Assembly: GCF_026340975.1 (NCBI RefSeq)
Contig: NZ_JAPEOS010000001.1
Span: 2,575,001-2,639,000 of the forward strand
Reading direction: 5' to 3'
DNA length: 64,000 nucleotides
Origin: Streptomyces sp. NBC_01214
GTDB taxonomy: Bacteria > Actinomycetota > Actinomycetes > Streptomycetales > Streptomycetaceae
Shown here: piece after piece, positions 57,271 to 64,000 of the stretch
How positions within the stretch are numbered: position 1 is the first letter of the stretch
Layout of the letters: every line of letters starts with the position of its first letter
Notes under the pieces: generated by a model
Told to the model about the DNA's origin: nothing
The model's database searches: none
The model's input: the letters and a program-made list of their open reading frames with translations, nothing else
Position numbers and translations under genes: made by a program

Positions 57271-58443
57271 GTGTCCGCGTTCCTGCCCCATGATCCGCTC
57301 GGGCTCGACGAGCTCCTCGGACCCGAGGACCTCGCCGTCCGGGACACCGTCCGCGCCTGGGCCGCCGACCGGGTGCTGCCGAACATCGCGCAGTGGTACG
57401 AGAGCGGCGAGCTGCCCGGGATCCGCGAGCTGGCCCGGGAGCTCGGTGGCATCGGAGCGCTCGGGATGTCCCTCCAGGGCTACGGGTGTGCCGGTGCCAG
57501 CGCCGTGCAGTACGGGCTCGCCTGCCTGGAGCTGGAGGCCGCCGACTCCGGGATCCGCTCGCTCGTGTCGGTGCAGGGGTCGCTCGCCATGTACGCGATC
57601 TGGAAGTACGGCTCCGAGGAGCAGAAGCAGCGCTGGCTGCCCGGAATGGCCGCGGGCGAGCTGATCGGCTGCTTCGGGTTGACCGAGCCCGACGTGGGGT
57701 CAGACCCGGCGGCGATGCGGACCTACGCCAAGCGCGACGGCACCGACTGGGTGCTGAACGGCCGCAAGATGTGGATCACCAACGGTTCCGTCGCGGCGGT
57801 CGCCGTGGTGTGGGCGCAGACCGACGAGGGGATCCGCGGTTTCGCGGTGCCCACCGACACGCCCGGGTTCTCCGCGCCGGAGATCAAGCACAAGTGGTCG
57901 CTGCGGGCCAGCGTCACGAGCGAGCTGGTGATGGACGACGTACGGCTGCCCGCCGACGCGGTGCTGCCGCTGGTCACCGGGCTCAAGGGGCCGCTCGGCT
58001 GCCTCAGCCACGCGCGCTACGGGATCATCTGGGGATCCATGGGCGCGGCGCGGGCCAGTTTCGAGTCCGCGCTCGACTACGCGAGGACGCGCGAGCAGTT
58101 CGGCAAGCCGATCGGTGGTTTCCAGCTCACCCAGGCCAAGCTGGCGGACATGGCCCTGGAGCTCCACAAGGGCATCCTGCTCGCCCACCACCTGGGCCGG
58201 CGCATGGACGCGGGCACCCTGCGGCCGGAGCAGATCAGCTTCGGCAAGCTCAACAACGTCCGCGAGGCCATCGAGATCTGCCGCACCGCGCGGACCATCC
58301 TCGGCGCCAACGGGATCTCCCTCGAGTACCCCGTCATGCGGCACGCCACCAACCTCGAATCGGTGCTCACCTACGAGGGCACCGTCGAGATGCACCAGCT
58401 GGTGCTGGGCAAGGCGCTCACCGGTCTGGACGCCTTCCGGTGA
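57271..58443 (+). CDS. Acyl-CoA dehydrogenase (glutaryl-CoA dehydrogenase-like)
   Basis: A 390-residue flavoprotein. Signatures are CFGLTEPDVGSDPAAMRT and WITNGSVAAVAVVWAQ in the FAD domain, and RTREQFGKPIGGFQLTQAK in the C-terminal helices. The catalytic Glu is in LTYEGTVEMHQL near residue 373. The overall pattern, including LGGIGALGMSLQGYGCAGAS, is that of the glutaryl-CoA group, which desaturates and decarboxylates glutaryl-CoA to crotonyl-CoA. GTG 57271 has GGGAGG upstream. TAGGTT near 57240 may be the -10. Confidence 0.9.
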   Translation: MSAFLPHDPLGLDELLGPEDLAVRDTVRAWAADRVLPNIAQWYESGELPGIRELARELGGIGALGMSLQGYGCAGASAVQYGLACLELEAADSGIRSLVSVQGSLAMYAIWKYGSEEQKQRWLPGMAAGELIGCFGLTEPDVGSDPAAMRTYAKRDGTDWVLNGRKMWITNGSVAAVAVVWAQTDEGIRGFAVPTDTPGFSAPEIKHKWSLRASVTSELVMDDVRLPADAVLPLVTGLKGPLGCLSHARYGIIWGSMGAARASFESALDYARTREQFGKPIGGFQLTQAKLADMALELHKGILLAHHLGRRMDAGTLRPEQISFGKLNNVREAIEICRTARTILGANGISLEYPVMRHATNLESVLTYEGTVEMHQLVLGKALTGLDAFR

Positions 58444-58447
58444 GGAT

Positions 58448-58503
58448 CCCCCAGCCACCTCCCCCAGACTCCGTCCGGGAGGGACCCCCAGAGGTGCCCC
58501 CAG
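58448..58503. repeat. Four CCCCCAG repeats between convergent genes
   Basis: CCCCCAG occurs at 58448, 58461, 58485 and 58497, and CTCCGTCCGGGAG between copies 2 and 3 forms a small hairpin. The element fills the gap between an acyl-CoA dehydrogenase stop and a leftward sepF-like stop. Similar C-rich elements are common in Streptomyces; a terminator role is likely but not shown. Confidence 0.55.
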
Positions 58504-58505
58504 GC

Positions 58506-58955
58506 TCAGCTCTGGTTGAAGAAGTCGCGTGAGCGGCCGCCCGCTTCGCCGCTGACGATCTGGGTGTCGGCCGGGGTCAGGAGGAAGACCCTGGTCGCCA
58601 CCCGCTCGATCGAACCGCGCAGCCCGAAGGTCAGTCCGGCCGCGAAGTCGACGACGCGCTTCGCGTCACCCGGGTCCATCGACGACAGGTTGACGATCAC
58701 CGGGACCCCGTCGCGGAACAGCTCGCCGATGCCCCGCGCGTCACGGAAACCGTCCGGGGTGACCGTCGCGATGCGACGGCCGTGCTCCACGGCCGACTCG
58801 GAGGCCACCCGGACCCGGGGGTCGGTGACCCACTGCTCGCCGGGGCCGGCCACCGAACCCTGGGCGGCCTCCGCGTAGTCGTCGTCGTAGTAGCGATCGT
58901 CGTCGCTGTCCTCCACGAGACCCAGCCAGGCACTCGCCTTGCGCACCGAACCCAT
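58506..58955 (-). CDS. SepF-family cell division protein (paralogue)
   Basis: A 149-residue protein of the SepF family. The N-terminus ([16 protein letters not shown]) resembles the membrane-targeting helix. An acidic linker [10 protein letters not shown] precedes the SepF core (about 65-145) with [33 protein letters not shown] sequence and [11 protein letters not shown]. SepF proteins tether FtsZ to the membrane. Streptomyces carry several copies and the main one lies by ftsZ, so this is an accessory paralogue. ATG 58955 has AAAGGAGG 6 bases upstream. Confidence 0.87.
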   Translation of the reverse strand: MGSVRKASAWLGLVEDSDDDRYYDDDYAEAAQGSVAGPGEQWVTDPRVRVASESAVEHGRRIATVTPDGFRDARGIGELFRDGVPVIVNLSSMDPGDAKRVVDFAAGLTFGLRGSIERVATRVFLLTPADTQIVSGEAGGRSRDFFNQS

Positions 58956-59240
58956 GGACTGCCTCCTTTCACCGCGGTCAGTCTGTCTTCTCTCCGCTGC
59001 CCCTATGCTCGTCCATGATGCTGACAACGCGCCAAGTGGATAGTCGCCGCGCACGGGTTTCGTGACGGTACTGGTGCAGAACATCCGTTGCACGGTCAAG
59101 GATCCTGGTCGCTACCACTGCTGACTGAGTGAAAATACGACCGCCGGGGCCTTACGGGTGAGCGACGCGGACGTACGGGTGAAACGCGCGGGTCGATACG
59201 ATGCCCGGCAAGCGCGCGTACGACACACGGGGGAAGCAGC
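58956..59240. other. Divergent intergenic region, sepF-like / DUF5685
   Basis: 285 bases with the promoters for both flanking genes. No RNA or coding feature was recognised. Confidence 0.4.
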
Positions 59241-60542
59241 TTGTTCGGCATCGTGAGACCTTGCACGCACCGACTGGGAGAGCGGTTCAAGGCGGAGTGG
59301 ATGGCCCATCTGTGCGGGCTCTGCCTGGCACTTCGGGGAGATCACGGACAGTTCGCCCGGATCGTTACGAACTATGACGGGCTGCTCGTCTCCGTTCTGA
59401 CGGAGGCTCAGTCGGGCACCGCGCCCGGGGCCCGGCGCACCGCGGGGCCCTGCCCGCTGCGCGGGATGCGCACCGCCTCGGTGGCCCAGGGCGAGGGGGC
59501 GCGGCTCGCCGCCGCCGTCTCGCTCGTGCTCGCCTCCGCCAAGATGCGCGACCACGTGGCCGACCGGGACGGGCTGTTGGCCCGCGCTCCCATAGCCGCC
59601 GCCGCGCGCAAGGTGGCCCGCGGCTGGGACCGGGCCGGAGCCCGCACCGGGGCCTCGCTCGGCTTCGACACCGCCGTGCTCGTCGACGCCGTGGACCGGC
59701 AGGCGGGCATCGAGACGCTCGCCGGCCTCGGCACCCCCGTGCTCGTGGTGACCGAGCCGACGGAGACCGCGACGGCCGCCGCCTTCGCACATACCGCGCA
59801 GCTGGCCGGACGGCCAGGCAACGCCGCCGCGCTGGCCGAGGCCGGCCGGTACTTCGGCCGCCTCGCGCACCTGCTGGACGCGGTGGAGGACCAGGGCGCC
59901 GACGCCGTCGCGGGCGCCTGGAACCCGCTCACCGCCACCGGGACCTCCCTCACCGAGGCCCGCAGGCTCTGCGACGACGCCCTCCACGGCATCAAGCTCG
60001 CGCTGAGCGAGGTCGAGTTCACGGACGCGGGGCTCGCCCACCGGCTGCTCGTGCACGAGCTGCGCACCTCGGTGGACCGGGCCTTCGGCACCGGAAGCTG
60101 CGGCCACACGGCGACGGCCTCCGCCGGCCAGGGCGGCAACCCGTACGCGGGCCAGCCGTACGGTGGCCAGGGCGGGAACCAGTACGGCCAGAACCCGTAC
60201 GGCCAGAACCAGTACGGCGGGGCTCCGTACGGCGGTGGAGCGGGCGGCCCCGGGATGCCGCCCACGGGCCCGGGCGGATTCGGTGGCGCGCCGCCCCCGC
60301 AGCGGCCGCGCCGCGGACTGCTCGCCGGCTGCGCGGTCGCCATCGGGCTGTTCTGCACCTGCCGGATGTGCTGCACCGAATACGAGGGGCCGTGGTCCCG
60401 GAAGAAGCGGGACCCGTGGTGCGACGCCTGTGACTGTTGCGACTGCTGCAACGGCACCCGTGGTTCCGGCGGCAGCGGCGGGAGCGGCGGTGGTGGTGGC
60501 GACGGATGCTGCAGCTGTGACTGCTGCGGCTGCGACTGCTGA
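59241..60542 (+). CDS. DUF5685 family protein with Cys-rich tail
   Basis: A 433-residue protein. Residues 1 to about 285 are helical with Cys motifs near the N-terminus: RPCTHRLGERFKAEWMAHLCGLC and GPCPLRGMRT. A Gly/Tyr/Asn/Gln-rich linker (YGGQGGNQYGQNPYG) follows at about 290-345. After a short hydrophobic segment the last 65 residues hold 17 Cys (CTCRMCC, CDACDCCDCC, CCSCDCCGCDC). It resembles a metal- or cluster-binding protein. The start TTG 59241 has GGGGGAAG upstream. Function unknown. Confidence 0.82.
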   Translation: MFGIVRPCTHRLGERFKAEWMAHLCGLCLALRGDHGQFARIVTNYDGLLVSVLTEAQSGTAPGARRTAGPCPLRGMRTASVAQGEGARLAAAVSLVLASAKMRDHVADRDGLLARAPIAAAARKVARGWDRAGARTGASLGFDTAVLVDAVDRQAGIETLAGLGTPVLVVTEPTETATAAAFAHTAQLAGRPGNAAALAEAGRYFGRLAHLLDAVEDQGADAVAGAWNPLTATGTSLTEARRLCDDALHGIKLALSEVEFTDAGLAHRLLVHELRTSVDRAFGTGSCGHTATASAGQGGNPYAGQPYGGQGGNQYGQNPYGQNQYGGAPYGGGAGGPGMPPTGPGGFGGAPPPQRPRRGLLAGCAVAIGLFCTCRMCCTEYEGPWSRKKRDPWCDACDCCDCCNGTRGSGGSGGSGGGGGDGCCSCDCCGCDC

Positions 60543-60619
60543 GGCCCTTTCAGATTTCACAGGTCCGGACGGCGTACGCGGGGATTCCCGTCCGGACCGG
60601 TGTGGAAGGGTTGAGCGGG

Positions 60620-61435
60620 ATGAGCGACGACGCAGACGACCCGCACGCCGCGTGGCGGGAATGGCACGAGCGCAGGGCGGCGGCCGTGTCCGCGCCCTAC
60701 GGCCCCCTTGCGCTGACCGGAACCTTCTGGCTCGCCGATTACCCGGAAGGTCGAATTCCGGCCGTTCCGGGGCACTGGCGCCGGACGGAGGGCGGCGCGG
60801 CGCTGACCGCCACCGCCGGGGACTCCGTGCGCCTCGACGGCGAGCCCTTCACGGGTGACGTGGTCCTGACCGCCGACGAGGCCCCGCCCGCGCACTCCCG
60901 GCTCTCCTCCGGGGAGCTGCGGATCGTGGTGATCCGGCGCGAGGGGGAGTGGGGCGTCCGCGTCTACGACCCAGACTCCGAGGCCCGCCGGGCCCACGTC
61001 GGTGTCGAGGCCACCCCCTACGACCCCGCCTTCGTACTGCCGGGGCGATTTCGGCCGTACGCCGAGGACCGGAGCGTCCAGGTGGAAAACGCCGACGGGC
61101 GGGCGCGCGGCCTCGACCTCGGCGGAGAGCTGGTCTTCTCCTTCGGGGGAGCCGAGCACGCCCTCCAGGTCGCCGTCGACGCCGACGACGGCAGCCTCTG
61201 GGCCGTCTTCGGCGATGCCACCGGCGGGCGCTCCAGCCACCGCTTCCGCTTCCTGAAGCCCGGCATACCCGACGCGCGAGGCGCGATCACGGTGGACTTC
61301 AACCGTTCCCTGCTGCCTCCCTGCGCCTTCGCGGACCACTTCATCTGCCCTTTTCCGCCGCCCGGGAACACGCTGCCCTTCCAGGTGGCGGCGGGCGAGC
61401 GGAGGCTGAAAGCCGCTCTTGCTAGCGGTATCTGA
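60620..61435 (+). CDS. DUF1684 family protein
   Basis: A 271-residue soluble protein of the DUF1684 family. WREWHERRAAAVSAPYGPL, TGTFWLADY, and the conserved YDP and FRPYAEDRSVQ regions are typical, as is the C-terminal ITVDFNRSLLPPCAFADHFICPFPPPGN, which is a family hallmark. No catalytic role is established. ATG 60620 has GGAAGGG 9 bases upstream. Confidence 0.85.
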   Translation: MSDDADDPHAAWREWHERRAAAVSAPYGPLALTGTFWLADYPEGRIPAVPGHWRRTEGGAALTATAGDSVRLDGEPFTGDVVLTADEAPPAHSRLSSGELRIVVIRREGEWGVRVYDPDSEARRAHVGVEATPYDPAFVLPGRFRPYAEDRSVQVENADGRARGLDLGGELVFSFGGAEHALQVAVDADDGSLWAVFGDATGGRSSHRFRFLKPGIPDARGAITVDFNRSLLPPCAFADHFICPFPPPGNTLPFQVAAGERRLKAALASGI

Positions 61436-61570
61436 CGACAGGACACTCCCGACAGCGCTTGTCAGGGGCACGGCCAAAGTTCGTGCGCCCGCCGTGCCCC
61501 CGGCTGCGCCTCACGGGCTCTGGCACCCCCACAACCGCCGGGCCCCCGACCCTCTCCAGGAGGACGAGAA

Positions 61571-62455
61571 GTGAGGATCAAGCGCATGACCCGTACCAGG
61601 CTGCTCGCGGTGGCCACCGGCCTGGCCGCCGCCGCAGCGCTCGCCGTCCCCACGGCTGCGAGCGCGGACCCGCGGGACGGCGGATTCAGCGCCGACCAGC
61701 TCGCCTCGGCCGGCGCATCCGTCCTGCGCGCCGACGTGGCGGGCACCGCCTGGCACACCGACCCCGCCACCGGAACCCTCGTGGTCTCCGCCGACTCCAC
61801 CGTCTCCGACGCCGGTATCGCGAGAATCAAGCGCGAGGCCGGAGCCGACGTCGGAGCGCTGCGCATCGAACGCATCCCCGGAAAGCTCACCAAGCTGGTC
61901 TCCGGCGGCGACGCCATCTACGCGACGAGCTGGCGCTGTTCGCTGGGCTTCAACGTGCGCAGCGGCAGCAACTACTACGCCCTGACCGCCGGGCACTGCA
62001 CCGACGGTGCGGGCACCTGGTGGAGCAATTCCGCCCGCACCACCGTCGTGGGCTCCACGGTCGGCTCCAGCTTCCCGACCAATGACTACGGCCTCATCAA
62101 GTACGCCAGCAACACGCCCGTGCCCCCCGGCACCGTCGGCAGCCAGGACATCACCAGCGCCGTGAACGCCACCGTCAACATGTCGGTGACCAGGCGCGGG
62201 TCCACCACCGGTATCCACAGCGGTCGGGTCACCGGGCTCAACGCCACCGTCAACTACGGCGGCGGCGACATCGTCTACGGCATGATCCGCACCAACGTGT
62301 GCGCCGAACCCGGCGACAGCGGCGGCCCGCTCTACTCGGGCACCCGCGCCGTCGGCCTCACCTCCGGCGGCAGCGGCAACTGTTCCTCGGGCGGGACGAC
62401 CTTCTTCCAGCCCGTGGTCGAAGCCCTCAGCGCCTACGGGGTCAGCGTCTACTGA
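61571..62455 (+). CDS. Streptogrisin-type secreted serine protease (family S1)
   Basis: A 294-residue prepro-protease. The signal peptide ends near ASA-DP (32). A prosegment (about 33-110) acts as folding chaperone. The mature chymotrypsin-fold enzyme begins near [11 protein letters not shown]. The triad is His142 in TAGHC, Asp172 in TNDYGLI and Ser250 in PGDSGGPL. Cys123-143 and Cys244-271 should form disulfides. It matches streptogrisin A/B-like proteases in size. The start is GTG 61571, with AGGAGG 6 bases upstream. Confidence 0.95.
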   Translation: MRIKRMTRTRLLAVATGLAAAAALAVPTAASADPRDGGFSADQLASAGASVLRADVAGTAWHTDPATGTLVVSADSTVSDAGIARIKREAGADVGALRIERIPGKLTKLVSGGDAIYATSWRCSLGFNVRSGSNYYALTAGHCTDGAGTWWSNSARTTVVGSTVGSSFPTNDYGLIKYASNTPVPPGTVGSQDITSAVNATVNMSVTRRGSTTGIHSGRVTGLNATVNYGGGDIVYGMIRTNVCAEPGDSGGPLYSGTRAVGLTSGGSGNCSSGGTTFFQPVVEALSAYGVSVY

Positions 62456-62485
62456 CGATGACTCACGCGCCCCCGTCGCACCCCT

Positions 62486-62514
62486 GGACGTCCTCCCGCC
62501 TTCTGGGAGGATGT
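62486..62514 (+). terminator. Possible terminator after the protease gene
   Basis: TCCTCCC (62491) pairs with GGGAGGA (62505) across a GCCTTCT loop, extended by imperfect pairs. It lies about 30 bases after the protease stop and just before the SLOG gene. Confidence 0.5.
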
Positions 62515-62552
62515 TCGGGGCGGCCGTGTCCACGGGGGAGGCTGGTTTCTGC

Positions 62553-63032
62553 ATGAAACGCATCGGCGTGACCGGGCACCGAGCCATTCCCGACTCGGTG
62601 CTCGGCCATGTGGAGGACGGTCTACGGGCCGTCCTGGGCGGCCACGAAGGACCGTTGGAGGCCTTCTCCAGCCTCGCCGAGGGAGCCGACCAGCTGTTCG
62701 CCGCCATCGCCCTCGAGAACGGCGCCGACCTCACCGTGGTGATCCCCAGCGGGGACTACGAGGACGCCTTCGAGGGCGCCGAGGCCCTCGCCCGCTACCG
62801 GTGCCTGAAGGACCGGGCCACCCAGGAGGTCCGGATGGACTTCGCCCGCTCCACGGACGAGGCCTACTACGCCGCCGGCACCTACATAGCCGACTCCTGC
62901 GACCGGATCGTCGCCGTCTGGGACGGGCAGCCCGCCCGCGGGCACGGCGGCACCGCCGAGATCGTCGCTTACGCTCGGGCGCTCGGCAAACCGGTCACCG
63001 TCCTGTGGCGCGAGGGCGTGACCCGGGACTAG
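62553..63032 (+). CDS. SLOG-superfamily (DprA/LOG-like) nucleotide-binding protein
   Basis: A 159-residue single-domain protein with a Rossmann-like fold. The pattern is IGVTGHRAIP (4-13), SSLAEGADQLFAA (39-51), then YIADSCDRIVAVWDG (111-125) and GHGGTAEIVAYAR (130-142). This is the SLOG/LOG fold, whose members bind or cleave nucleotide-derived ligands; a LOG-type phosphoribohydrolase is an alternative. It has no membrane segment. ATG 62553 is preferred because homology begins at MKRIGVTGHR. The gene points at the DUF4231 gene, 22 bases away. Confidence 0.82.
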   Translation: MKRIGVTGHRAIPDSVLGHVEDGLRAVLGGHEGPLEAFSSLAEGADQLFAAIALENGADLTVVIPSGDYEDAFEGAEALARYRCLKDRATQEVRMDFARSTDEAYYAAGTYIADSCDRIVAVWDGQPARGHGGTAEIVAYARALGKPVTVLWREGVTRD

Positions 63033-63054
63033 TCCGGCCACGCCCCCTCCACCC

Positions 63055-63963
63055 TCAACTGCTGTGCTGGGCCAGCCAGTCCGTGTGCTGTGGAGACACG
63101 TACCGCTCCGTCTCGTACACCGACGAGGGCCACTGCGATTCGGTGATGGTCGTCTGCATCACGACCATCATCGCCGCCAGGTCCTGCTCGATCAGCGTGT
63201 GCGCCTCGATCAGCGGATGGTGGCGGCGCACCTCGTTCCAGGCGATCCCGGCGGCCGCCGCCGCACTCAGCAGCGCGGTCAGCCTCGGCCCCGGACCCGA
63301 ACCGAACGACCCCAGCAGCGCGAACAGCAGCGCCAGACAGGTCAGCAGCACGATCGTCCACGACCACAGGTTCGTCGCCCGCCGGGACACCTCCGTGCGC
63401 CGCCGGTACCAGTTGCGCTGTTCGATCAGCCGGTCCCGGACGTACGTCTCGCGCCGTGCCTGGTAGTCCATCCCGCGCAGCCGCTGCATCGCGCCGGTGA
63501 TCTCCCCGCCCTCCGGCACCGTTCCGGCGGCCCGCGGATCCTCCCAGCCCATCTTCCGCAGCTCGGCCAGACCCGCCTCCAACCGGGTGCGGTACGTCGT
63601 CTCGGGCGCGGCGACCTCACTGCCGAACGGCGCCCCGTGCACCGCGTACCGCCAGGCCAGGGACTTGATGAACTCCGCCGCACTGCGGTTGAGCTGCCAC
63701 TGCGGGCGGGCCCGGCGCCGCGTCGCCCGCATGCCCACGCCCAGCACCCCCACGTACGCGAGCACGCTCAGCAGCCCGAAGAGGTACATCGAGCCCAGCT
63801 TCGGCCCCGCGGGCAGCGCGGCGGCCGCCGCGGCCGCGACCAGCAGCAGCAACTGGGCGCGGGTGGCCTGGGTCGACTCCCGCTGCCGGGAGATCGCCGC
63901 CTGGTCGGTGTGGTGGAAGAGGGCCGGCAGGTCCTCGTTTCGAAAGGTCATGCTGTCGGTCAC
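63055..63963 (-). CDS. SLATT/DUF4231 membrane protein (two 2TM units)
   Basis: A 302-residue protein with two pairs of membrane helices: 37-53 and 58-78, and 200-220 and 226-242. The first pair is followed by an Arg-rich loop and a helical region ending in YQARRETYVRDRLIEQRNWYRRR. The second is followed by WNEVRRHHPLIEAHTLIEQDL. This is the SLATT arrangement (DUF4231), named for SMODS- and SLOG-associating 2TM effectors. In conflict systems such proteins are thought to form pores when triggered by a nucleotide signal. ATG 63963 is the first codon; its promoter lies near or beyond the window edge. Confidence 0.8.
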   Translation of the reverse strand: MTDSMTFRNEDLPALFHHTDQAAISRQRESTQATRAQLLLLVAAAAAAALPAGPKLGSMYLFGLLSVLAYVGVLGVGMRATRRRARPQWQLNRSAAEFIKSLAWRYAVHGAPFGSEVAAPETTYRTRLEAGLAELRKMGWEDPRAAGTVPEGGEITGAMQRLRGMDYQARRETYVRDRLIEQRNWYRRRTEVSRRATNLWSWTIVLLTCLALLFALLGSFGSGPGPRLTALLSAAAAAGIAWNEVRRHHPLIEAHTLIEQDLAAMMVVMQTTITESQWPSSVYETERYVSPQHTDWLAQHSS

Positions 63964-64000
63964 AGCGCCCCCCTGCTGTCGGGTGGCGGGCGGCGGGGGC

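Overview
The window is chromosomal DNA from a Streptomyces or a very close relative. It is GC-rich, it uses GTG and TTG starts freely, many genes overlap by ATGA or GTGA, and its gene order matches the conserved actinobacterial block tlyA-nadK-recN-pyrG-nudix-ald-parA-scpA-scpB-rluB-tyrA-cmk-plsC-der. No plasmid, prophage, insertion sequence, CRISPR array or tRNA gene was seen.

Layout. Bases 1-3046 hold the end of an rRNA operon: 23S lacking its 5' end, then 5S, then a strong terminator. Next is a 769-residue protein whose first 480 residues are Arg/Asp/Gly repeats, followed by a helical repeat domain (3.1-5.4 kb). Then come a DUF1015 gene, a HAD phosphatase, an iron-box-controlled siderophore ABC transporter (8.0-11.0 kb), an SCP2-like gene and a small gene leading into tlyA-nadK. 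Between nadK and recN, which are usually neighbours, lies a three-gene cassette: a VAO-type flavoprotein, an orphan 343-residue protein and an O-methyltransferase. After recN come a glycosyltransferase and a leftward operon (GH15 enzyme, berberine-bridge-type flavoprotein, PucR regulator), then pyrG, a Nudix hydrolase, an NTPase/TPR protein and ald. The chromosome-organisation operon follows: parA, a ribbon-helix-helix protein, scpA, scpB and rluB.

Bases 37.5-42.4 kb hold an NAD-salvage operon (pnuC, NadR-like enzyme, NrtR-type Nudix regulator, ADP-ribosylglycohydrolase, nucleotidyltransferase) behind a promoter overlapped by a palindrome that looks like the NrtR operator. A second nucleotidyltransferase faces it. 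Then come a Rieske lipoprotein, a DUF952 gene, a doubly broken DUF937 pseudogene, tyrA, cmk, an acyltransferase and der.

The last 16 kb are more varied: secreted proteins (Rpf-LysM, an MTB12-like protein, a streptogrisin-type protease), a WYL regulator, a PAP2 protein with degenerate catalytic motifs, a membrane mannosyltransferase, an MFS exporter, an acyl-CoA dehydrogenase, a SepF paralogue, a Cys-rich DUF5685 protein and a DUF1684 protein. At the right edge a SLOG-domain gene converges on a double SLATT (DUF4231) membrane protein, a pairing predicted for nucleotide-signal conflict systems.

The strongest candidates for under-described biology are the SLOG/SLATT pair, the NrtR-controlled NAD/ADP-ribose operon with its two nucleotidyltransferases, the cassette between nadK and recN, and the RGG-like repeat protein beside the rRNA operon. 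Functions are read from motifs and gene order; no database search was run.
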